10,228 nucleotides of DNA, taken from positions 1-10,228 of the forward strand of contig JAVEEB010000174.1 in assembly GCA_030840665.1 (NCBI GenBank). The letters are read 5' to 3'. The stretch is from Frankiaceae bacterium. GTDB taxonomy: Bacteria > Actinomycetota > Actinomycetes > JAVEEB01. Shown here piece by piece: positions 1-7,462 of this stretch. Numbering within the stretch: position 1 is the first letter of the stretch; each line of letters opens with the position of its first letter. Under the pieces are notes generated by a model, which ran no database searches, was not told the origin of the DNA, and saw nothing but the letters and a program-made list of their open reading frames with translations. A program made the position numbers and the translations under genes.

Positions 1-90
1 TATTTCCGCGCCGAATACATCGAGCACTTCACCTCCGGCGGCTGTCCGTTCGCCGAGGACGTCCCGATCTTTGCTGGAGTGTCCCGGTGA
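1..90 (+). CDS. nuoF: NADH-quinone oxidoreductase subunit F, C-terminal end (partial)
   Basis: This is the last 29 codons plus the TGA stop of a gene that begins left of the window. The frame reads [10 protein letters not shown] followed by a GGCPF motif. An FRxEY...GGCPF ending is, from memory, typical of the actinobacterial NuoF C-terminus, and the gene directly precedes nuoG as in other nuo operons. NuoF is the peripheral-arm subunit that binds NADH, FMN and the N3 [4Fe-4S] cluster. None of those sites lies in this fragment, and the single Cys seen here is probably not a cluster ligand. The stop overlaps the nuoG start in GTGA. The identification rests mainly on context and this short tail. 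Confidence 0.85.
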   Translation, partial: YFRAEYIEHFTSGGCPFAEDVPIFAGVSR

Positions 91-2498
91 CCGCGACCGA
101 CGACCGCACGACCGCCACCCCCGCGCCGGTCGACATGGTGACGCTGACCATCGACGACTTCGAGGTGACGGTGCCCAAGGGCACGCTGGTCATCCGCGCG
201 GCCGAGCAGCTCGGCATCCAGATCCCGCGCTTCTGCGACCACCCGCTGCTCGACCCCGTCGGAGCGTGCCGCCAATGCATCGTCGAGGTCGAGGGTCAGC
301 GCAAGCCACTTGCTTCCTGTACGACGACCGTCACCGACGGCATGGTCGTCAAGACGCAGCTCACGTCCCAGGTCGCGGAGAAAGCCCAAGCCGGCAACAT
401 CGAATTCCTGCTCCTGAATCACCCGCTCGACTGCCCGATGTGCGACAAGGGCGGCGAGTGCCCCCTGCAGAACCAGGCGCTCTCCAACGGCCCCGCAGAG
501 TCGCGCTTCCGTGACGTCAAGCGCACGTACCCGAAGCCGATCGCCATCTCCTCCGAGGTGCTGCTCGACCGTGAGCGCTGCGTGTTGTGCGCCCGCTGCA
601 CCCGCTTCAGCCAGCAGATCGCCGGCGACCCGTTCATCGAGCTCTTCGAGCGCGGCGGCGAGGAGCAGGTCGCGATCGACGCGTCCGAGCCGTTCGAGTC
701 GTACTTCTCCGGCAACACCGTGCAGATCTGCCCGGTCGGCGCGTTGACGTCCGCGGCCTACCGCTTCCGTGCCCGGCCGTTCGACCTGGTCAGCACGCCG
801 TCCGCGTGCGAGCACTGCGCGTCCGGTTGCTCCATGCGCACGGACCACCGCCGCGGCAAGGTCGTCCGCCGGCTCTCCGGCGAAGACCTGGACGTCAACG
901 AGGAGTGGACCTGCGACAAGGGGCGTTTCGCCTTCACGTACACGGGTTTGCAGGACCGGCTCACGACGCCGCTGATCCGCGACAACGCGACCGGCGACCT
1001 GCGTGAGGCGACCTGGACCGAGGCGCTGCAGTTCGCGGCCGAGGGCCTGGCCGCCGCGAAGGCCGGCAACGGCGTCGGCGTGCTCGCGGGCGGCCGGCTC
1101 ACGCTCGAAGATTCCTTTGCGTACTCGAAGTTCGCGCGCGTCGTCCTCGGCACCAACGACATCGACTCGCGCGCCCGTGAGCACTCCAGCGAAGAGGCCC
1201 GGTTCCTGGCGGCGCACGTCGCGGGCCGCGGCCTCGGCGTCACGTACGACGACATCGAGAAGGCCTCCAACGTCCTGCTCGTCGGGTTCGAGCCGGAAGA
1301 GGAGTCGCCGATCGTCTTCCTGCGGCTCCGCAAGGGCACGCGCAACCGCGGCGTGAAGGTCTGGTCGCTGGCGCCGTACACGACCCGTGGCCTGACCAAA
1401 CTGCGCGGCACCGCCCTGCACACCGTTCCCGGCGCCGAGGCGGCGGCTCTTGACGCCCTTGCCTCCGGCGATGCGACCGTCGCGGTCGCGCTCCGTCAGC
1501 CCGGCGCGGTCATCCTCGTCGGCGAGCGGCTCGCCGCCGTGCCCGGTGCGCTCAGCGCGGCGGCCCGGCTCGCCGACGCGACCGGTGCCCGCCTGGCGTG
1601 GATCCCGCGCCGCGCCGGCGAACGCGGTGCGATCGACGCGGGCTGCCTGCCGAACCTGCTCCCCGGCGGCTCGCACGTCCTCGACGCGGACGCCCGCGCG
1701 GCGTACGGCGAATTGTGGGGCACCGTCCCGTCGGCCATCGGCCGTTCGACGCACCAGATGCTCGCGGCCGCTGCAGCTGGTCAACTGGACGCGCTCGTCG
1801 TCGGCGGGGTCGAGCTCGCCGACCTGCCCGACCCGGCACAGGCCGCCGAAGCCCTGGGCAGCGCGTTCGTCGTCAGCCTCGAGATCCGGCACAGTGACGT
1901 CACCGCGCTCGCCGATGTCGTGTTCCCCGTCGCCGCCGTGGCCGAGAAGTCGGGCACGTTCGTCGACTGGGAAGGCCGGCCGCGTTCGTTCGAGCAGGCC
2001 CTCACGGGCACGCAACGGCTCAGCGACACCCGTGTCATGGACGCCCTGGCGGACGCGCTCGGCGTCCACCTCGGCTTGCCGACCGTCGAGGCCGCCCGCG
2101 CCGAGATCGCCTCGCTGCCGCGACACGGCGGCGCGCCGGTGATCGTCGACGAGCTGCCCAAGCCGCTCGCCTCGCTCAAGAAGGCGCAGGCGTACCTGTC
2201 GACGTGGCGCGAGTTGCTCGACGCCGGCAGCCTGCAGGACGGCGAACCGCACCTGGCCGGCACCGCCCACGCTCCGTTCGCCCGCATCTCCGCCGAGACC
2301 GCGGCCGGCCTCGGTCTCACCGACGGCGCCGCCCTGACTGTCACCGGCCTGCGGGGATCTGCGACGCTGCCGGTCGCGATCGCCGACCTGCCGCCCGGCG
2401 TCGTCTGGTTGCCCGAACACCCGCACGTCGGCCCTGGCGCTCGCGCCGTCGGCCGGAGCGGGTCCGTCGTCACGCTGCGCGCGGGAGGTGAGCTCTGA
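87..2498 (+). CDS. nuoG: NADH-quinone oxidoreductase subunit G
   Basis: This is the 803-residue iron-sulfur subunit of the complex I peripheral arm, on the cytoplasmic side, which carries electrons from NuoF toward NuoI. An N-terminal 2Fe-2S ferredoxin domain has C50, C61, C64 and C78 (cluster N1b). The following His-Cys motif has H112, C116, C119 and C125 (N5). A 4Fe-4S pair of motifs gives C165, C168, C171 and C215 (N4). C241, C244, C248 and C276 form the extra N7 site found in some bacteria. A molybdopterin-oxidoreductase-like domain follows from about residue 240, with the ADVVFP...EKSGTF segment at 610-624 and a dinucleotide-binding-like C-terminal domain from about 725. In complex I this fold carries no molybdenum cofactor. 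The length is near mycobacterial NuoG and shorter than that of E. coli (about 908). The GTG start is chosen because it overlaps the nuoF stop (GTGA) and has GGAG at 76-79. A later ATG at 135 would still keep all ligands but loses this coupling. Confidence 0.97.
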   Translation: MTATDDRTTATPAPVDMVTLTIDDFEVTVPKGTLVIRAAEQLGIQIPRFCDHPLLDPVGACRQCIVEVEGQRKPLASCTTTVTDGMVVKTQLTSQVAEKAQAGNIEFLLLNHPLDCPMCDKGGECPLQNQALSNGPAESRFRDVKRTYPKPIAISSEVLLDRERCVLCARCTRFSQQIAGDPFIELFERGGEEQVAIDASEPFESYFSGNTVQICPVGALTSAAYRFRARPFDLVSTPSACEHCASGCSMRTDHRRGKVVRRLSGEDLDVNEEWTCDKGRFAFTYTGLQDRLTTPLIRDNATGDLREATWTEALQFAAEGLAAAKAGNGVGVLAGGRLTLEDSFAYSKFARVVLGTNDIDSRAREHSSEEARFLAAHVAGRGLGVTYDDIEKASNVLLVGFEPEEESPIVFLRLRKGTRNRGVKVWSLAPYTTRGLTKLRGTALHTVPGAEAAALDALASGDATVAVALRQPGAVILVGERLAAVPGALSAAARLADATGARLAWIPRRAGERGAIDAGCLPNLLPGGSHVLDADARAAYGELWGTVPSAIGRSTHQMLAAAAAGQLDALVVGGVELADLPDPAQAAEALGSAFVVSLEIRHSDVTALADVVFPVAAVAEKSGTFVDWEGRPRSFEQALTGTQRLSDTRVMDALADALGVHLGLPTVEAARAEIASLPRHGGAPVIVDELPKPLASLKKAQAYLSTWRELLDAGSLQDGEPHLAGTAHAPFARISAETAAGLGLTDGAALTVTGLRGSATLPVAIADLPPGVVWLPEHPHVGPGARAVGRSGSVVTLRAGGEL
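2484..2491 (+). promoter_or_regulatory. Strong ribosome binding site for nuoH
   Basis: GGAGGTGA is complementary to the 16S rRNA 3' end over all 8 bases and sits 6 bases before the nuoH ATG. It lies within the last codons of nuoG. It is the best Shine-Dalgarno match I see in the window and fixes the nuoH start. Confidence 0.8.
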
Positions 2499-3853
2499 TG
2501 CCGGAGCTGAGCGGTTTCACCGCCGACCCGTGGTGGCTCATCGTCATCAAAGTCGTCGGCGTCTTCGGCTTCCTCGTCGTCACGGTGCTGCTCTCGATCA
2601 ACTTCGAGCGCAAGATCGTGGGCTGGATGCAGCAGCGCCCCGGCCCCAACCGCACCGGGCCCTGGGGCATGCTCCAGGCCCTCGCCGACGGCATCAAGCT
2701 GGCCTTCAAGGAAGACATCAACCCGACGATCGCCGACAAGGCCCTGTTCTTCCTGGCGCCGATCATCTCGGTGATCCCCGCGTTCGTCGCGTTCTCCGTC
2801 ATCCCGATGGGCCCGCAGGTGCACATGTTCGGTCACCTGACCGCGCTGCAGCTGACGGACCTCCCGGTCGCCGTCCTCGTCATCCTCGCGACGTCGTCGC
2901 TCGGTGTGTACGGGATCGTGCTCGCCGGCTGGTCGAGCGGCTCGCCGTACCCCCTCTTCGGCGCCCTTCGCTCGGCGGCGCAGGTCATCTCGTACGAGAT
3001 CGGCATGGGCATGGCGCTCGTCAGCGTCTTCATGCTCACCGGTTCGCTGTCGACGTCGGCCATCGTCGATGCGCAGGAACACCGGTGGTTCGCGATCGGC
3101 GCCGTCGTGCCGATGATCATCTACGGCATCTGCGCGATCGGGGAGACCAACCGCGCGCCCTTCGACCTTCCCGAGGCCGAGGGCGAGCTCGTCGGTGGCT
3201 TCCACACCGAATACAGCTCGATGAAATTCGCGATGTTCTTCCTCGCGGAGTACGTCAACATGGCGACCGTCTCCGCCCTCGGCACCACGATGTTCCTCGG
3301 CGGCTGGCGACCCTTCCCGATCCCTGGGCTCTCCGGCCTCACGGGCTGGTGGGGCCTGCTCTGGTTCGTCATCAAGGTGTACGGCTGCCTGTGCGTCTTC
3401 ATCTGGATCCGCGCGACCTTGCCGCGCCTGCGCTACGACCAGTTCATGAAGCTGGGCTGGCGCTGGCTCATCCCCATCGCGCTGGCGTGGATGGTCATCG
3501 TCGCCGGTGTGCGCGTGGTGGGCTCGCACATCAAGTTCTCCGGCCTGCAGCTGGGCGCGGCCGTGCTGGGCGGCGCGGCCCTGCTGGTGTTGTTGACCGC
3601 CTTCATCCCGGAGAAGTCGGTGCCCGACGACGACGATCTGCTCGTCGACGCGGCGCAGACGCCGTCCTTCCCAACGCCCGCCGTCGCGGACCTGCTCGCC
3701 GCGCGCGCACCCTCGCCGGCCATCAAGGCGCAGGAAGCCATCACGATCGCCGGCACGAGCCGCGGCTCCGTGGCGACGCTCGAGGACCCGCGCACCGCCG
3801 CCGAGACGTCAGCCGCGTCCACGCGCACCCCTGAGGAGGACGGCAATGGCTGA
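2498..3853 (+). CDS. nuoH: NADH-quinone oxidoreductase subunit H
   Basis: This 451-residue integral membrane subunit forms much of the quinone-binding chamber and links the peripheral arm to the proton-pumping arm. Family signatures are visible: [18 protein letters not shown] at 37-54, [16 protein letters not shown] at 215-230 (the acidic loop near the quinone tunnel), and [18 protein letters not shown] at 304-321. Hydrophobic segments lie near 13-33, 82-102, 122-146, 160-184, 199-215, 243-268, 283-304 and 321-340. An extra segment at about 350-370 follows the eight expected from E. coli. After it comes a hydrophilic tail of about 80 residues (372-451) with a DDDD run at 377-380, rich in Ala, Pro, Thr and Glu. 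E. coli NuoH is about 325 residues and lacks both extensions. The ATG shares one base with the nuoG stop (TGATG), and the stop overlaps nuoI by 8 bases. Confidence 0.97.
   Translation: MPELSGFTADPWWLIVIKVVGVFGFLVVTVLLSINFERKIVGWMQQRPGPNRTGPWGMLQALADGIKLAFKEDINPTIADKALFFLAPIISVIPAFVAFSVIPMGPQVHMFGHLTALQLTDLPVAVLVILATSSLGVYGIVLAGWSSGSPYPLFGALRSAAQVISYEIGMGMALVSVFMLTGSLSTSAIVDAQEHRWFAIGAVVPMIIYGICAIGETNRAPFDLPEAEGELVGGFHTEYSSMKFAMFFLAEYVNMATVSALGTTMFLGGWRPFPIPGLSGLTGWWGLLWFVIKVYGCLCVFIWIRATLPRLRYDQFMKLGWRWLIPIALAWMVIVAGVRVVGSHIKFSGLQLGAAVLGGAALLVLLTAFIPEKSVPDDDDLLVDAAQTPSFPTPAVADLLAARAPSPAIKAQEAITIAGTSRGSVATLEDPRTAAETSAASTRTPEEDGNG
3835..3839 (+). promoter_or_regulatory. Ribosome binding site for nuoI
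   Basis: GGAGG lies 6 bases before the nuoI ATG, inside the 3' end of nuoH. It supports the ATG at 3846 and the 8-base overlap with nuoH. Confidence 0.75.
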
Positions 3854-4469
3854 CGAGACCATCGAATGGCCGACGTACGTCCTTGGTCTGGCCAAGGGCC
3901 ACTGGATCACGTTCCGCACCATGTTCAAGAAGCGGACGACGCAGTACTACCCGGAGCAGAAGGAGCCGACGGCTCCCCGCTACCACGGTCGGCACCAGCT
4001 CAACCGCCACCCGGACGGGCTCGAGAAGTGCGTCGGCTGCGAGCTGTGCGCGTGGGCGTGCCCCGCGGACGCCATCTACGTCGAGGGTGCCGACAACACC
4101 GAAGCCGAGCGCTACTCACCCGGTGAGCGGTACGGCTCGGTGTACCAGATCAACTACCTGCGCTGCATTTTCTGCGGGCTCTGCATCGAGGCGTGCCCGA
4201 CCCGAGCGCTGACGATGACGAACGAGTACGAGCTCGCCGACGACAGCCGCCAGGACCTCATCTTCACCAAGGAGCAGCTGCTCGCCCCGCTCATGCCGGG
4301 CATGGAGCAGCCGCCGCACCCGCGCCGCCTCGCGGACAGCGAGAAGGAGTACTACCTCGGCGTGTTCTCCCTGTCGATCGTGCCGTCCGACCCCACTGTC
4401 GAAGGGCGCAACCCCGCCAGCACCCGCACCCGCGACGAGGCGCTCGCACCGGGGGAGAACGCGTCATGA
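3846..4469 (+). CDS. nuoI: NADH-quinone oxidoreductase subunit I
   Basis: This 207-residue protein is an 8Fe ferredoxin-like subunit of the connecting module. It carries electrons through clusters N6a and N6b on the way to N2 and quinone. Two CxxCxxCxxxCP motifs are complete: C62, C65, C68 and C72, then C107, C110, C113 and C117. The amphipathic N-terminal stretch (about 8-30) fits the segment that rests on the membrane surface next to NuoH. The region after residue 125 includes the KEYYLGVFS segment. It ends in a polar tail (about 180-207) that makes the protein longer than E. coli NuoI (about 180 residues). It sits between nuoH and nuoJ as in the standard operon, with a strong upstream ribosome binding site, and its stop overlaps the nuoJ start in ATGA. 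Confidence 0.97.
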   Translation: MADETIEWPTYVLGLAKGHWITFRTMFKKRTTQYYPEQKEPTAPRYHGRHQLNRHPDGLEKCVGCELCAWACPADAIYVEGADNTEAERYSPGERYGSVYQINYLRCIFCGLCIEACPTRALTMTNEYELADDSRQDLIFTKEQLLAPLMPGMEQPPHPRRLADSEKEYYLGVFSLSIVPSDPTVEGRNPASTRTRDEALAPGENAS

Positions 4470-5215
4470 CGTCCCCCGAACAGGTCCTCTTCTGGGTGCT
4501 CGGCCCGCTGTCGGTGCTGTCGGCACTCGGCATGGTGCTGGCCCGCAAGGCCGTGCACTCCGCGCTGTTCCTGGCCTTCGACATGCTGTGCCTCGCGGCC
4601 TTCTACGCGGCCGAGCAAGCCCCGTTCCTCGCCTTCGTCCAGGTCGTCGTCTACACCGGCGCCGTGATGATGCTGTTCTTGTTCGTGCTGATGCTGGTCG
4701 GCGTCGATGCCTCCGACTCGCTGATCGAGACGCTGCGCGGCCATCGCTTCGCGGCGCTGTCCGCCGGGCTCGGCTTCGCCATCGTCCTGTGCTCCGCGTT
4801 GGGTGGCGCGCTGGGCGACCAGGCCGTCGTCGGGTTGGAAACGCCGCAGGCGAACGGCAGCGACAACGTGTACGGCGTCGCGAAGCTCATCTTCACCCGC
4901 TACCTGTTCGCCTTCGAAGTCACCGGCGCGCTGCTCATCACGGCAGCGCTCGCCGCGATGGTCCTGGCGCACCGCGAGCGCACGACCCCCAAGGTCACGC
5001 AGCGGGAGATGGCGCTCGCCCGCTTCCGCGGCAACCGGCCGTCCCCGCTGCCGGGTCCTGGCGTCTTCGCCCGGCACAATGCGGTCGACACGCCGGCTCT
5101 GCTGCCCGACGGTTCGCCCGCCCCCGGCAGCGTGCCGACGTCCATCGCCGAGGACATGCGCCGCGACCACCCGCCGTTGCCCGCCTCGGTCATGGTTGAG
5201 GAAGGAGAGCTGTGA
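4466..5215 (+). CDS. nuoJ: NADH-quinone oxidoreductase subunit J
   Basis: This 249-residue membrane subunit contributes to the central hydrophilic axis and conformational coupling of complex I. Five hydrophobic segments are visible at about 6-25, 30-49, 53-78, 95-116 and 143-168. The segment [15 protein letters not shown] at 60-74 is the conserved third helix, which carries a pi-bulge in known structures. After residue 170 comes a polar, Pro- and Arg-containing tail of about 80 residues that is absent from E. coli NuoJ (about 184 residues) but, from memory, common in actinobacteria. With five helices and a periplasmic N-terminus, this tail should be cytoplasmic. The frame is open upstream to 4193, but ATG 4466 is chosen. 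It overlaps the nuoI stop (ATGA), has GGAG at 4454-4457, and leads straight into the first helix. The stop overlaps nuoK in GTGA. Confidence 0.96.
   Translation: MTSPEQVLFWVLGPLSVLSALGMVLARKAVHSALFLAFDMLCLAAFYAAEQAPFLAFVQVVVYTGAVMMLFLFVLMLVGVDASDSLIETLRGHRFAALSAGLGFAIVLCSALGGALGDQAVVGLETPQANGSDNVYGVAKLIFTRYLFAFEVTGALLITAALAAMVLAHRERTTPKVTQREMALARFRGNRPSPLPGPGVFARHNAVDTPALLPDGSPAPGSVPTSIAEDMRRDHPPLPASVMVEEGEL
5204..5209 (+). promoter_or_regulatory. Ribosome binding site for nuoK
   Basis: GGAGAG lies just before the GTG at 5212, inside the last codons of nuoJ. It supports the GTG start that overlaps the nuoJ stop; the spacing is short. Confidence 0.6.
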
Positions 5216-5511
5216 GCCCCACCGCGTACCTCTACCTCGCGGCGATCCTGTTCAGCATCGGATCCGTCGGTGTCCTCGTGCGGCGCAACGCGATCGTCGT
5301 GTTCATGTGCGTCGAGCTGATGCTCAACTCCGTCAACCTGACGCTCGTCACGTTCTCGCGGATCAACGGCACCCTCGACGGCCAGATCTACGCCTTCTTC
5401 GTGATGGTCGTCGCGGCCGCGGAGGTCGTCGTGGGTCTCGCGATCCTCATGACGGTCTACCGCACTCGCCGCTCCGCGTCGGTCGACGACGCCAACCTGC
5501 TGAAGTACTAG
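5212..5511 (+). CDS. nuoK: NADH-quinone oxidoreductase subunit K
   Basis: This 99-residue protein with three membrane helices (about 5-23, 28-48 and 60-83) is related to MrpC and takes part in the E-channel and proton path of complex I. The two key membrane carboxylates are present: E35 in the [11 protein letters not shown] motif and E71 in the [13 protein letters not shown] motif. They match Glu36 and Glu72 of E. coli NuoK. The length is standard for the family. The GTG start overlaps the nuoJ stop (GTGA), and the reading enters the first helix almost at once. The stop is TAG, whereas all the other nuo genes ending in this window use TGA. It is followed by the only intergenic gap in the operon. 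Confidence 0.97.
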   Translation: MSPTAYLYLAAILFSIGSVGVLVRRNAIVVFMCVELMLNSVNLTLVTFSRINGTLDGQIYAFFVMVVAAAEVVVGLAILMTVYRTRRSASVDDANLLKY

Positions 5512-5514
5512 GAG
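5510..5514 (+). promoter_or_regulatory. Candidate ribosome binding site overlapping the nuoK stop
   Basis: AGGAG overlaps the nuoK TAG and lies 8 bases before GTG 5523. It is too far (40 bases) from nuoL to serve it, so it either drives the 12-codon ORF at 5523 or is chance. Confidence 0.4.
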
Positions 5515-5522
5515 ACGCACGC

Positions 5523-5561
5523 GTGAACGTCGACCGTAGATTCTGGAGCGCCGCATGGTGA
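5523..5561 (+). CDS. Candidate 12-codon leader ORF between nuoK and nuoL
   Basis: GTG 5523 opens a reading frame of 12 codons, [12 protein letters not shown], ending in TGA at 5559-5561. AGGAG lies 8 bases upstream. The stop overlaps the nuoL start region (ATGGTGA): it overlaps GTG 5558 in the GTGA arrangement used at four other junctions here, or ATG 5555 by 7 bases. It would fill the only gap in the chain of translationally coupled genes. I do not recognise the peptide. It may be just a coupling device, or noncoding spacer that is open by chance; a 12-codon ORF in GC-rich DNA is weak evidence by itself. Confidence 0.3.
   Translation: MNVDRRFWSAAW
5545..5548 (+). promoter_or_regulatory. Ribosome binding site for nuoL
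   Basis: GGAG lies 6 bases before ATG 5555 and 9 bases before GTG 5558. Either codon could be used; the two proteins differ by one residue. Confidence 0.65.
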
Positions 5562-7462
5562 CCACGAGCCCACTGCTGTGGCTGCTCGTCGGGCTGCCCC
5601 TGCTCGGCAGCGCGATCCTGCTGCTGGCGGGCCGCCGGGCCGACGCGTGGGGCCACTGGCTCGGGACCGGTGCCGCCGCCGCTTCGTTCGTTCTCGGCGT
5701 CGCGCAGGTGATGTCGCTCGCGAGCAAGCCGGCCGACTCCCGCACGTTCATCGACAACGTCTACAACCTCGTCTCCGTCGGCAGCCTGCACGTGGACGTC
5801 GCGTTCCGGCTCGACCAGCTCAGCGCCGTCTTCGTGCTGCTGATCACGGGCGTCGGCTCGCTCATCCACGTGTACTCGATCGGCTACATGGCGCACGACC
5901 CCGGCCGCCGCCGCTTCTTCGGCTACCTCAACCTGTTCGTCGCCGCGATGCTCGTGCTCGTCCTTGCGGACAACTACGTGCTCCTGTACGTCGGGTGGGA
6001 GGGCGTCGGCCTCGCGTCGTACCTGCTGATCGGCTACTGGTACCACAAGCCCACCGCGGCGACGGCCGCCAAGAAGGCCTTCATCATGAACCGCGTCGGC
6101 GACGTGGGCCTGGCGCTGGCCATCTTCCTGATGTTCCAGCAATTCGGGAAGGTCGACTTCACCGGCGTCTTCAGCGCGGTCGGCGTCCCTGGTGCCTCCA
6201 ACGTGGCGCACGGCGTCGTGACCGCCCTCGGTCTGCTCCTGCTGCTCGGCGCGTGCGGCAAGTCGGCGCAGCTGCCCTTGCAGGCCTGGCTCGCCGACGC
6301 GATGGAGGGCCCGACACCCGTCTCGGCGCTCATCCACGCCGCGACCATGGTGACCGCCGGCGTGTATCTCGTCGCCCGGTCCAACCCGATCTTCAACCTG
6401 TCCGAGGGCGCGCGGATGGTCGTCGCGATCGTGGGTGCGGCGACGCTGCTCTACGGCGCGATCATCGGCACGGCGTACGACGACATCAAGAAGGTCCTGG
6501 CGTCGTCGACGATGAGCCAGATCGGCTACATGATGCTCGGCGTCGGGCTCGGCCCCGTCGGCTACGCGTTCGGCATCATCCACCTGCTGGCACACGGTTT
6601 CTTCAAGGCCGGGCTCTTCCTCGGCGCCGGGTCCGTGATGCACGCGATGAACGACGACGTCGACATGCGCAGGTACGGCGCGCTCCGCAAGGTCATGCCG
6701 TGGACGTTCGGCACGTTTGCGCTCGGCTACCTCGCGCTCATTGGCGTGCCGCCGTTCTCCGGCTTCTTCACCAAGGACAAAATCATCGAGGCGGCCTTCG
6801 TCAAGGGCGGCACGTCCGGTGTGATCTTCGGTGTCATCGCGTTGTTCGGCGTCGTGCTGACGGCCTTCTACATGACGCGCCTGATGTTGATGACGTTCTT
6901 CGGCGAGAAGCGCTGGGCCGACGGTGTGCACCCGCACGAGGCGCCGACGGTCATGGTGTGGCCCAAGGTCGTGCTCGCGTTCGGGTCGGTCGCCGGCGGT
7001 TTCCTTCTCATCCACGTGATCCACGTGCAGACCTGGCTCGAGCCCGTGCTGGGCACGCCCGCCGAGGGCAAGCCCGTCCTGTCGACCATCGTGCTGACGG
7101 TGATCGGCCTGCTGGCCATTGCCGGTGGGGCCGGGGCGGCCTACATGCTGTTCGGCCGTCGCGCCATTCCGGTCACCGCGCCCGCCGCGGGCGTGCTGGT
7201 CGGGGCCACGCGCCAGCAGTTGTACGCCGACTCGTTCAACGAGGGCGTGTTCATGCGCCCGGGCCAGTACCTGACGCGCGCCCTCGTCTACGCCGACAAC
7301 CGCGGGATCGACGGGGGAGTCAACGGCATCGCCGCCTTCTTCGGCGGCACGTCGGGTCGTCTGCGCCGCTTGCAGACCGGCTTCGTCCGTTCGTACGCGC
7401 TGTCCGTGTTCGCCGGCGCCGTGGTCATCACCGCGGCCCTGCTGTTGGTGAGGGTTGCGTGA
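5555..7462 (+). CDS. nuoL: NADH-quinone oxidoreductase subunit L
   Basis: This 635-residue protein is the distal antiporter-like (Mrp-related) proton-channel subunit. The conserved core is intact. [17 protein letters not shown] carries E149, the helix-5 glutamate (E. coli E144). NRVGDVG carries D183 (E. coli D178). [20 protein letters not shown] carries K236 (E. coli K229). The [12 protein letters not shown] motif carries H261. [17 protein letters not shown] carries H347 and K351. FFTKDKI carries K407, the helix-12 lysine (E. coli K399). The region after about 500 matches the expected long lateral amphipathic helix HL, and the last hydrophobic segment (613-633) fits its anchoring transmembrane helix. 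The length is close to E. coli (613). ATG 5555 is preferred because GGAG lies 6 bases upstream; GTG 5558 is a possible alternative. The stop overlaps nuoM in GTGA. Confidence 0.97.
   Translation: MVTTSPLLWLLVGLPLLGSAILLLAGRRADAWGHWLGTGAAAASFVLGVAQVMSLASKPADSRTFIDNVYNLVSVGSLHVDVAFRLDQLSAVFVLLITGVGSLIHVYSIGYMAHDPGRRRFFGYLNLFVAAMLVLVLADNYVLLYVGWEGVGLASYLLIGYWYHKPTAATAAKKAFIMNRVGDVGLALAIFLMFQQFGKVDFTGVFSAVGVPGASNVAHGVVTALGLLLLLGACGKSAQLPLQAWLADAMEGPTPVSALIHAATMVTAGVYLVARSNPIFNLSEGARMVVAIVGAATLLYGAIIGTAYDDIKKVLASSTMSQIGYMMLGVGLGPVGYAFGIIHLLAHGFFKAGLFLGAGSVMHAMNDDVDMRRYGALRKVMPWTFGTFALGYLALIGVPPFSGFFTKDKIIEAAFVKGGTSGVIFGVIALFGVVLTAFYMTRLMLMTFFGEKRWADGVHPHEAPTVMVWPKVVLAFGSVAGGFLLIHVIHVQTWLEPVLGTPAEGKPVLSTIVLTVIGLLAIAGGAGAAYMLFGRRAIPVTAPAAGVLVGATRQQLYADSFNEGVFMRPGQYLTRALVYADNRGIDGGVNGIAAFFGGTSGRLRRLQTGFVRSYALSVFAGAVVITAALLLVRVA

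Noticed and set aside
1781..3529. Long open frame on the minus strand (582 codons) opposite nuoG and nuoH
   Set aside because: Its product is rich in Arg, Asp, His and Glu with no recognisable domain, and it lies exactly antisense to two clear genes. Such frames are expected when the coding strand has G/C at nearly every third position.
4193..4465. Upstream extension of the nuoJ frame
   Set aside because: It overlaps nuoI and encodes Arg/Pro-rich sequence unlike NuoJ. ATG 4466 has a ribosome binding site, the ATGA overlap and immediate helix 1.
5512..5554. Promoter or terminator in the nuoK-nuoL gap
   Set aside because: The gap is 43 bases with no stem-loop followed by T residues and no convincing -35/-10 pair.
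5447..7024. Long minus-strand open frame (525 codons) opposite nuoL
   Set aside because: It has the same low-complexity charged composition, is antisense to an intact conserved gene, and has no independent sign of coding.
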